A stretch of DNA of 64,000 nt. It comes from Paraphaeosphaeria minitans. Lineage: Eukaryota; Ascomycota; Dothideomycetes; Pleosporales; Didymosphaeriaceae. Positions 56,279-64,000 of the stretch are shown here, piece after piece. Below the pieces are notes generated by a model. That model did no database searches, was not told the origin of the DNA, and was given only the letters and a program-made list of their open reading frames with translations. Location: positions 1,922,001 to 1,986,000 of the forward strand of contig WJXW01000007.1 in NCBI GenBank assembly GCA_015832175.1, given 5' to 3'. Every line of letters begins with the position of its first letter. Within the stretch, counting starts at the first letter, position 1. The translations under genes were made by a program, and so were the position numbers.

Positions 56279-57454
56279 TCACCGCAACATCCCCTCGTCC
56301 ATCCACTCACCGCCCGCTAGTCCCGTGACCTCTCTCCGGTCCTGCTTCGCTCCCATCCCTGCTCCCATCCCTGCTCCCATTCCCATTGCCACGTGGACCG
56401 CACTCTCTCTTCGCCTAGACCGAGCCCCAATATCCCCATCCCGCGCAAAAACCTGCAGCCCCCGCAGATGCGTATCCTTCCCATTCTGATGGTTCTCCAG
56501 AATCTTAACCTGCACAAGATGGCACCGTAGCGTTGGCATTTTGACTTTTCGGGGTGTTGCAGCGGCGCGTGGAGGAGGTGGTGCGTTAGGGGAGAGGCTG
56601 GCGAAGGGGGCGCGGGGGTGCGGCCGAGGAAGGGGCTGGGATGGTGTCATTCGCTGGGGCTGGCCGAGGGGTGTGGTATTTTGAACGTTGGGGGTGTCGT
56701 TGGTCGCCGGGACTGGGTTGGGGGCTGGTGTAGCAGTCGCAGTCGCAGTAAAATCAGGCACATCGTCCTGCGGTTGCGTGTCGCGGAATGCCCGCCAGCG
56801 TGGCTCTGCCGCGCCACCGGCATCTTGCATATCCACTTCGTTCACATCTGTGTCTTCGTCGTCTTCCTCCTCGTCAGAATCTTCATCCGGATCCCCTACC
56901 CCACTAAAATCCGCCCACACCCAACCCCTCGGACTCTCAAGCCTCATCTCACCCCACTCCACCAGGTCGTTCATCCCACTCCCGGCCAACAGCACAATCC
57001 GCGTCGGGGTATAACTCTCGTCCTGCTCGAAATCCAGATACAGTCTCAGTCCCACAATCTTTACGAGCTTGAAGAAATGGATGTTGAGGTAGTGCGGCTG
57101 GGGTCCGTCGGACTGCCAAAAGAGTTGTGGGCTGTGGTGTCGGAGTTGTGGGACGGAGCAGCCGGGCTTGGAGGAGGACACGGTCCAGGAGGCAAGAGTG
57201 GAGATTTCGCGGAGGTCTGGGGGGAGGGCGGCGGTGAGGTTGAGGTGGGAGGGGGAGAGGGGCGGGGAAGAGGGTTCGGAGCCTGGGGAGAGGGGGCCTG
57301 CGGGTTCTTCTTCGTCGGAGAGTAGTTCTTGCGGGTCTAGGTCTTGCAAGTGGCCATCATCGGAGGCACCTGCGGACACGTATTCTTCGCCTGACTCGGA
57401 GTAGACTTCTTGGGGAGAAGGTGACGGTTGGGCCCTGCGGCGGAGGGATGGCAT
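56279..57454 (-). CDS. DOC1: anaphase-promoting complex subunit 10 (Doc1)
   Basis: A single exon encodes 391 residues. The DOC domain is recognisable from LREISTLASWTVSSSKPGCSV and LFWQSDGPQPHYLNIHFF to LYLDFEQDESYTPTRIVLLAG, and again near the end at VQVKILENHQNGKDTHLRGLQVFARD. Apc10/Doc1 helps the APC/C E3 ligase hold D-box substrates during mitosis, in the nucleus. Between the two halves lies an insert of about 110 residues, first acidic (DEDSDEEEDDEDTD) then Pro/Thr-rich, which the compact human and yeast proteins lack. The last residues are Leu-Arg, close to the Ile-Arg tail by which Apc10 docks on Cdc27. An MGAGMGAG simple repeat precedes that tail. Confidence 0.93.
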   Translation of the reverse strand: MPSLRRRAQPSPSPQEVYSESGEEYVSAGASDDGHLQDLDPQELLSDEEEPAGPLSPGSEPSSPPLSPSHLNLTAALPPDLREISTLASWTVSSSKPGCSVPQLRHHSPQLFWQSDGPQPHYLNIHFFKLVKIVGLRLYLDFEQDESYTPTRIVLLAGSGMNDLVEWGEMRLESPRGWVWADFSGVGDPDEDSDEEEDDEDTDVNEVDMQDAGGAAEPRWRAFRDTQPQDDVPDFTATATATPAPNPVPATNDTPNVQNTTPLGQPQRMTPSQPLPRPHPRAPFASLSPNAPPPPRAAATPRKVKMPTLRCHLVQVKILENHQNGKDTHLRGLQVFARDGDIGARSRRRESAVHVAMGMGAGMGAGMGAKQDRREVTGLAGGEWMDEGMLR

Positions 57455-58319
57455 GTTGTTTGTTTACTCGTCTAGATGAGTTGTTGGAAGGTGAATCGCA
57501 GCCAGGGCGAGGTGTCGGGGCTGGAGACGCCTTGTCAATGATTTCAGCTCCGAATATAAATCGTGCGTTCAAAATATGTGCCCTAGTGCTCATCCAAGCT
57601 CTTTCCAGTGATGCGTTGCTTGCCTCAATATCTCAGTAAAGCAAGTGCGAGCGTTAACGTCGTTTGTCGTCCCACTTAGCTCGTGCCCAAGTCTCAATGA
57701 GACCCGTAAACAGGTCCTTCACACAGCACGATCCTCACTGTGTATTTGGCGTGGGAAAAAGCGGTCTGAAAGCAAGGCCTCGTAAGTGTTGTGGTGACGG
57801 AGCATACGCGATGCTCTACCGCAAGTCGCGCTCGAACCCTTGCCGCGCTAGCTCGTTTGGGGAAGAACCAAACGACCCGCAAAACCACGTCGACGACGGT
57901 GCGCTTCCACGCTGTTCATGTATAAGGCGGGATCCAAGTAATGATTGCACGTTATGAGCATTTAACGCTGTGAAGTCTTTCAATACTCGTCCATTGATGC
58001 ACACTTCAGATCGCACAACTTGACGCTCACTCATTTTCGACGGCTTCGCTGATTACGAAAAGCGTTCATGCATTAAAGATTCTAGGTCGTTGCTAGTATT
58101 ACAAAATGCCCTTCGTTCCGTGTCCGCTTCCAAGCGCCATCATCTTGCGGTACCACGGCAAAAGCCAGCAAGCACCCACAAAACGGCGCCGGGGCACAGT
58201 AAACTTCCCAACTACGCCAATGCGTCTGCCATTCCCTGATCCATTCCTAACCCCTTACCCATGCCGGATCTCGCTTCATCGTAATCGACATGTCCACCCC
58301 GTGACGGGTCCCCTCGCCC
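57455..58319. other. intergenic region, DOC1 promoter side
   Basis: This 865 nt gap lies upstream of DOC1 and downstream of the elongase gene. Open frames at 57664-58034 on both strands have no support. Confidence 0.4.
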
Positions 58320-60140
58320 CTACTCTGCATTTGGCCTACCTAGAATCGCCGTGTGGTCGCCCTCGGGACTGAACTCCCTCTCCTTCTTCGGCATGGCACC
58401 AACTGCCTCCTTTACCACCTTCCTGGCGCGTTCCCGACTCCCTACGTCGTCCTCCCCGATGCGCTCCAGCTCCTTGCTAACCTTCATATTAAGTGAGTCG
58501 ACGAACTTGCGATTCTCAGGGCTGAGTGTACCATTACCGTTCCTTTTCTCTCCGTTAGGCTTCGCGCTCTTCTTCTCGCCATCGGCGGCGGGGCGCCCGC
58601 GGCCGTTCACGAAGGCGTCGACGCCGTCCTCGGCCGACTTGCCGAGCGACTCGATCTCGCGGTCTACGCCGTGGATGGCGTCGCGGGTCGACTTTGCGAT
58701 GTGCTGCTGCGTCGTGCGGTGCTTGGCGTTGGGGGCACCTCGGCGCATGTACGACTTGACGAAGAAGCGCATGAACAGGAGGGTCAGAGGGGCAAGGTAG
58801 ATGAGGTTGAGGTAGATGGCGAAAGCCTGTCCAGATGTGTCAATGCAAGGAACGTGCTCGTACTGGGTGCGGTAAACAGTGCGGGTGTGAGTTGCGTGCT
58901 GAATGGGGTGCTGGGCGTGCTGGGCGTGCTGGGCGTGCTGGGCGTGCTGGGGAGCTCCGACGAAGGCTGCGGGAGTTGTGGCTGGGGCAGCGTAGACGTT
59001 CTCAGCGAGGCCCTCGTCACCAGCGGCGCGGTAGATCCACTTCTTAAGGAAAGCAAGACCAGCGCCGGTGGCAGCAGGGACGGCAGTAGAGGCAACCGAC
59101 GAGGCCACTGAGGCGATGGACGAGGCGTTGAGCTTGGGGACAATGTTCTCGGCGACTTCGTAAGCGACGGAGACGGGGACGGTGTACGAAACGAAGAGGT
59201 GAAGGGCTGCGAAGGTCACGCCCACAAGGAACTGGGTGATTTGCATGGTGGTGAGGGTGCGCTTGATGGCCTGAGGGACACGGACGCCCAGAGCCGAGAC
59301 GGTGTAGTATGTGTACTGTGGTTGTTAGCAGGCGAAGAGGACCATCGAGTGGGCACATACCATCATGGCGTGGATGCCAGAGTTGACGAGCGCAAACATC
59401 CAGATGGGAGGGGACATGTAGCGGATGCCAGACCACATGCTCAGCATGGCGCCGGCGTGGTGGTACGTCTGCAGGGTGGTGCTGCGCTTTCCCTTGAAGA
59501 TGATGATGAGGGTGTCGATGACCTCGTAGAACTTGGACAGGTAGAAGATCCAGCCCCAGAAGGCAAGACCCTCGTTCCAGACGCGACCGAGGTCGTCGGA
59601 CTGGGGGAGGCCATTGGGATCCAGGCGGATGTTGGGGTTGGTGCTCTGCCACTGCTGCGTCTCCGAGTTGTAGGTGACGGCGTCGCCCAGTCCGCGGGGC
59701 CCGTGGATCTTGCACAGGGCATCGACGGTGCCCACGAGGGCGTTCGGGTCGGTGTAGTGCGGGATGGCGTGCTTGAGCGAGCGGATCATGGCCCAGCAGG
59801 TGACGGCCGAGTAGACGGCCAGCAACACATTGTGGAAGATGACGAAGACGTAGAAGGCGCGCGTCTTGCTAATGGCCCACGGCTTGTTTCCATGCTTGCG
59901 GTTGTAGGCGTTGAGCAGCGAGATGGTAGTCGCGTACACGGCGGCCACCGTCAGGGGGACTATGGGCTGCAGCACGGCGTTGTAGATGTCGGCGGAGATG
60001 GGGAACGGGTTCCTGAAGCTGGTAAAGGGCGCGTCGGCCACGGGCGGGGGGATGGCAGGCGGTGCGGCGTCGGGAGGGAATCTGAAGACGGCCCACTTGG
60101 GGAACTCGCCCGGGTAGAGGCTCGGTCCTGCGCCCGACAT
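58320..60140 (-). CDS. ELO-family fatty acid elongase (3-ketoacyl-CoA synthase), extended form
   Basis: Two exons on the minus strand are inferred, 60140-59361 and 59315-58320, with a 45 nt intron; the product has 591 residues. ELO marks are KFYEVIDTLIIIFKGK (residues 203-218) and LQTYHHAGAM (223-232), the catalytic HH box; the first His of the usual HXXHH is Gln here (QTYHH), as in PUFA-type ELOs. The enzyme condenses malonyl-CoA with acyl-CoA in the endoplasmic reticulum. The protein is almost twice the usual 300-350 residues: after the late helices comes an Ala/Ser/Val segment, a (QHA)n repeat from a 9 nt tandem array, a last helix (AIYLNLIYLAPLTLLFM) and a charged tail of about 140 residues. 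The start MSGAGPSLYPG was chosen over an upstream in-frame ATG (60350) for its ELO-like context. Confidence 0.88.
58906..58953 (-). repeat. 9 nt coding tandem repeat, plus-strand unit TGCTGGGCG
   Basis: About five copies of GGGCGTGCT follow each other inside the elongase gene and encode a Gln-His-Ala repeat in the luminal or cytosolic loop before the last helix. Confidence 0.92.
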
Positions 60141-60878
60141 GATGGGGATGCAGCGGTGGCACCGAGGTGTGAAGAGCGGAGCAGGGGCGGGTGTGCAGGT
60201 CAATGGCGTCGAATCTGCTCGGACGGAGCTGCTTGGAGATGAAGAGTCAGTCTGGGGCGCAATGCGCTCACGTTTGCCGTGCCCTTGCCCGTGGTGACGC
60301 GCGCACCAGTGTGACGACATACCTCGAAAAGCTTCCAGCCCGCTTCGCAAGGCAGGCTACGATTACGCCCAAAGAGAGATGCACAGGCAAACAAATAGCG
60401 GTGCACAGAAGCAGAGGCAGAGGCAGAAGCAGGTAGTGCAAGCAAGGACAGACGAGCAGCTTGAGTGATGGCCCACAGAAATGCACTCACTCCCAGGAAC
60501 AATCGTACATAGTACACTAGAACGAAGGCACTGGACGTCTTTAAAAAATTCACGACAGCCACAGGCCCTAGCAAGTCGGTACGGCTAGCGCCCCGGTCCG
60601 CCTACAGCCTCGGCCACGGCACAGCGTCTGAGTGGCCCACCCCTCGGAAACAAAGCTCCATGGAGCAGAAATGTCGACCTGCGCCGCTGGGAGAGTCTTG
60701 GGACGTGGCTCGCAAGCCCCTTGTGTCCGAGCTTTGCAAAGTACCTCGGACGGAGAAGAGACGAAGCCAGATGCATGCAAAAGAGAACGGGTATACAATT
60801 TCCAACAGTCTAACCGTGCCAAACTCCCCGCTCCAAAGGAAATCACCCTCAAACCACAAAACCACCCCTTCCCCCCCA
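60141..60878. other. intergenic region, elongase promoter side
   Basis: This 738 nt gap lies upstream of the elongase gene and downstream of AIM3. It includes a GCAGAGGCAGAGGCAGAAGCAG direct repeat (about 60412-60433). No gene is visible. Confidence 0.4.
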
Positions 60879-62047
60879 TCAAAACTTCGGCTTGCTACCC
60901 AGCGGTACCGGCGGTGGCTCTGCAGTCCCACCAAGCTCCTTCTTCTTCGGCGGCGGCGGAGGCGGCGCGAGCTTCTTCCCTGGACCGCCCGTGCTCGGCG
61001 GCGGTGGCGGGCTTGCCTTGGACCCCGAAGCCAGACTGCTCATCCTCCCTGAGATATTGTACTTCTGGTTGAAGGCGCTGGCTTTGGTCCTCGCTGCTGC
61101 GACCTGGTCTCCGTGCCGTTCGTGGAAGTTGTTTGCTGTCGAGGCCGCCGTCCGCGCGTCGGAGAAGGAGACTTGAGATGGGTCTTTGTGGAGCTTGTTC
61201 GCCGTCGTGAGGGCGGCTTGCTTTTCGGCCCACGTAGTTCCCGATGCAGGAGGTGCGGCAGGCGAAGAGGACGAAGGCGTGTTCGTGCTTGCAAACCGAG
61301 ACTGCAGCTCACTGAGCTGCGAGCTCTTCCGAGCTGGTGGAGGCGGGGGCGAGAGAGGTGTTGGTGACCATGTCTGCCGTGGAGGCACAGTCGGAGATGC
61401 ATTGCGTCCCATCTCAAAGCCAGGTACAGCTACGCCGGCTTGACCTAACCTGCTCATCGCGCCCTGATTCAAGTACCCTCCCGCAGCGGTGTTGTCTTGT
61501 AAAGACTCGTTGTATGTCGGGGGCGGCGCGGGCGCATACTCGTTCGGGTTGGAGTTCTGTCGAGGTGGCAGTCGAGGCGGTAGGCCGGGCTTTGCTTTGG
61601 GCTTCGTGGCGTGCGCAACGGCTGGAGGCGGCGTTTGACCAGGCCTGAACGCCGGCTGTCTCGCTTCTTCTTCTTCTACTTCTTCTTGTCTCTGCCGTGC
61701 TTCTTCCTCCGCTCTGGTCGCTCGCGGCCTCGCCGGACTAGCTGCGTCTCCGTGGTAGGCGCGGTGCTTTGGTGGTGGAGGGAACAACGACGGATCTTTC
61801 AGTGTTGATAGCGGTGCGGAAACGTGCGCATGAGGGTCTTCCGCTGGGTCGCTGCTCTTGCCCATGGCCTTGTTTTTCCATCCTGCCTTTATCATCTGTC
61901 AGTGAAACGTGCCACGGTGTCATGGCATGCCGTAGAACGTACCACCGTGTTGACGCCTTTGAAGTCGCCCTTCCAGCTCTCCCTGCCTCCTTCTCCTTTC
62001 CCTCCCGGATGCCATCCACCTTTTGCAAGGTTTTTAAGGCCACTCAT
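60879..62047 (-). CDS. AIM3: Aim3-like proline-rich actin-patch protein
   Basis: Two exons on the minus strand are inferred, 62047-61943 and 61886-60879, giving 370 residues. The N-terminus MSGLKNLAKGGWHP, the DFKGVN block followed after the splice by AGWKNKAMGK, the LKDPSLFPPPP motif, GGYLNQGAMSRLGQAGVAVPGF, LQSRFAST, TTWAEKQAALTTANKLHKDPS and NNFHERHGDQVAAA are the usual marks of fungal Aim3 homologues; poly-Pro runs (PPPPPP) alternate between them. In yeast Aim3 works with Rvs167 and Bbc1 at cortical actin patches. Two acceptors are possible, AAAG|GCAGG (56 nt intron, used here because it restores VAGW) and GACAG|ATG (47 nt), both in frame and differing by Met-Ile-Lys. Confidence 0.8.
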
Positions 62048-62956
62048 ATTGGCGGTTGAAGTCTGCAATTGCGGATGCACGCTGCATGCTTGACAGCGAA
62101 CCCCAGGGCCGATGACGCTAGCCAAGCCTACCTACTTATTCAGCATCATTACACAAGACATATCACACAAGTCACCAACATCAGCGACGGACATTCGCGT
62201 GCATGACGAACTACGGCCTTCAGCCCGATTTTTCGTTCCATGGAGCCTATTTACATTCCATTTGTCTGCCTCCCCATGTCGGCGTGCCCCAATTGTTCAT
62301 ATCCCATTATCATCCATCAAACGTACTCGTCTCACTCATTTACCTACAAGGAGCGCAACGAAGAAAACAAAAGGAAAACGTAGACTCGTCAGCATTACTC
62401 CTGCGCTGCAAACTCCCCTCAGAAGGAACGAAATGACAATGGTATTAAATCAATCCCACAGTGTAGGATAGGAAGGATTATCGTATGGTGTTGGGAGGGT
62501 TAGATGAGGGGGCCCATGAACGGAAGTATAGGAACACATCATCACTATCTGGTTGCTGCTTCGCAGGTCCCAGCTCAAGAAAGCCACCAAGCAGCTTTCA
62601 GGTTGGTGACTAGTGTGGTGGGTAAGGACCGTAGAGAGGATATACCGGTGAGAGTTTATGATGTTGTATCCATGCTGTTTCGCTTAGTCAACGCTCCGGG
62701 AATGAGATGCCGCATACAAAATGTGAAAAGCGAAAACCAACAAGTGGCGTATGCAGAAGTAAAACAAATCGATCGATCGAGCCTCGGGTATCCTGGTGCT
62801 GCGGAGCGGAAGAGTAACACTTGGGGCCAAAGTGCGTGGGGACAGCTCTGCTGTCAAGATCTGAGTATGTTCTCCCTGCGTTGTCTGGTCTAGACAAACA
62901 CATGACATTCCAGTTTTGGGTCAGATGCTGCATTTTTCGGTGTGCGTGTGATAAGG
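62048..62956. other. intergenic region, AIM3 promoter side
   Basis: This 909 nt region lies upstream of AIM3 and downstream of the PHD-finger gene. It contains GATCGATCGATCG (about 62767-62778) and little else that stands out. Confidence 0.4.
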
Positions 62957-64000
62957 TCATCGCCGGTAGCCCGACTTGTGTGTGAGCGGCGAGTCAAAGA
63001 GACCAGGCATCGGTCCCCTCACCCTGCCACCACGGGCTACGGGCGTTTGGCCGGTACAAAAAACGCAAACGTAGACTGGAGGTACGTTGTTGTCGTTAAG
63101 TCCAACGCAAGGCATATGCAACCAGTTTCTGCAACTCTCGCATAAGATCATCGATCGACCATCGTCAGATCCATTGCAGACACACCGTGTCGTGTCGTTA
63201 GATAGACTACTACGATCGGTCGATGGCGTTGTCAATGTCGTGTCAGAGGTATTCGCAGGAGAAACACTGAATGCGTTGCTGAATGGGTCGAACGATGCTG
63301 ACTGTCCATGAGCCATATCAGCCGAAGCTTGAGCCCATCGTTGGTTGTGGGCTTGCAGGGTATTATGGACAGAGCGATGTTTCTGCCGACCCGCGACAGC
63401 CTTCTTCAAGGCACCAAGTGCATTCCCTGGAGAGTCAGAGGACGGCTGGTCGGCGCTTTCTTGGGTGCCGTCGAACGAAGTCGGGAAGTCCATCATGCTG
63501 AATCTCCTGTGCGCGTTGTCGGCAACCCTCCGTACAGATGGGACTGTGTCAAAGGACGCTTTGTCAAAGACTACGGACGATGGCCTCGGTGCTGGCCTTG
63601 GGACTTTGAAAGAATTGGACCGGCTAATTTCACCACTATCATTGCGGGCGTGCTTAGAAGTACGGCGTTGTGGTATGCTGAATGATGTGTTGCGGCTGAG
63701 TGTAACTGCTTGAGGGGTGACCTCGTCTTCTGAGTCGCTGTCATCATCATCATTCCACAAGCCTGGGTATTGCGCCCTCAAATCCAGAGGGTTCTTGCGA
63801 GGTTCCTGCCTATCCTCGTCTTCTTCATCTGCCGGCACGGTTTCTGTCCGAGCCCTGCCGGTTTCATCGATTATCAGGCGGGTCCTAGGTCTACGAACCT
63901 CAGGTATTGCCATGAGTGAGCCACCGCTTGACCGTTTCAGAGGTGACGAACGTCGAGGAATGTTGTAGGTCATGGCTGAGTTGGACGAGCGTGACTCCGT
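62957..64000 (-). CDS. PHD-finger protein, 5' end beyond the window
   Basis: The reading frame on the minus strand is open to the window's right edge (64000), so the N-terminus is missing; 347 residues are visible, and the first ATG inside the window (63973) need not be the start. A PHD finger (C4HC3) lies near the C-terminus: CVC, then CESC, NWLHMPC and CVFC, with the LCESC-NWLH-PC pattern of the fold that reads histone H3 tails. Upstream are a PRTRLIIDETGRARTE block, an acidic patch (DDDDSDSEDE) and Ser-rich, RRxS-containing linkers. A nuclear chromatin-linked role is inferred. The short tail after the finger is Gly/Arg-rich. Confidence 0.83.
   Translation of the reverse strand, partial: TESRSSNSAMTYNIPRRSSPLKRSSGGSLMAIPEVRRPRTRLIIDETGRARTETVPADEEDEDRQEPRKNPLDLRAQYPGLWNDDDDSDSEDEVTPQAVTLSRNTSFSIPQRRTSKHARNDSGEISRSNSFKVPRPAPRPSSVVFDKASFDTVPSVRRVADNAHRRFSMMDFPTSFDGTQESADQPSSDSPGNALGALKKAVAGRQKHRSVHNTLQAHNQRWAQASADMAHGQSASFDPFSNAFSVSPANTSDTTLTTPSTDRSSLSNDTTRCVCNGSDDGRSMILCESCRNWLHMPCVGLNDNNVPPVYVCVFCTGQTPVARGGRVRGPMPGLFDSPLTHKSGYRR

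Noticed and set aside
59199..60242. 347-codon open frame on the plus strand
   Set aside because: Antisense shadow of the ELO elongase exon 1; Gly/Val/Asp/His-rich as expected from that.

Overview
The window is nuclear DNA from a filamentous ascomycete (Pezizomycotina). The evidence is 25 protein-coding genes on both strands, most split by 45-90 nt GT-AG introns with CTAAC/CTGAC-type branch sites. Fungal-specific families are present: Zn2Cys6 regulator, RTA1, SAT4/rhodopsin-like, DUF1996, DUF6536, Aim3. A Dothideomycete-like origin is my inference from intron size and gene content; no marker proves it. I saw no rRNA, tRNA, transposon or CRISPR array.

Layout. 0.3-5.7 kb: a von Willebrand A-domain protein, an unrecognised 670-residue protein and a probable secreted Ser/Pro-rich protein. 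5.7-10.5 kb: a gene-poor island with a 51-copy perfect GGGAAT array and many TACC/GGTA tracts. 10.5-22 kb: FKBP12, histidinol-phosphatase, a gamma-glutamylcyclotransferase-like protein, a Gvp36-type BAR protein and a Zn2Cys6 transcription factor. 22-27 kb: a second gene-poor island full of short tandem arrays. 27-38.5 kb: a RING protein divergently paired with the Pol I factor Rrn11, then hemerythrin, RTA1, a four-helix membrane protein and a SAT4-type membrane protein. 40-55 kb: tyrosinase, a small unknown protein, an amino acid/choline-type permease, a phytase, a FAD2-like desaturase, a secreted DUF1996 protein and a DUF6536 membrane protein carrying an apparent one-base frameshift. 56-64 kb: Doc1/Apc10, an ELO fatty acid elongase, Aim3 and a PHD-finger protein that runs off the right edge.

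The genes do not form an obvious operon-like or biosynthetic unit. They look like ordinary housekeeping, membrane and secreted functions. Lipid metabolism is represented by the desaturase and elongase about 9 kb apart; I see no sign that they are co-regulated.

The strongest unusual signal is at the phytase 5' end. Splicing a 55 nt intron gives a type II membrane-anchored enzyme, while starting at an ATG just before that intron and reading through it gives a classical signal peptide fused to the same catalytic domain. Other signals are three GC-AG introns, two introns filled with minisatellites, the G-quadruplex-prone GGGAAT array and the DUF6536 frameshift. All exon models were derived by eye from splice signals, frame and family conservation; none has transcript support here.
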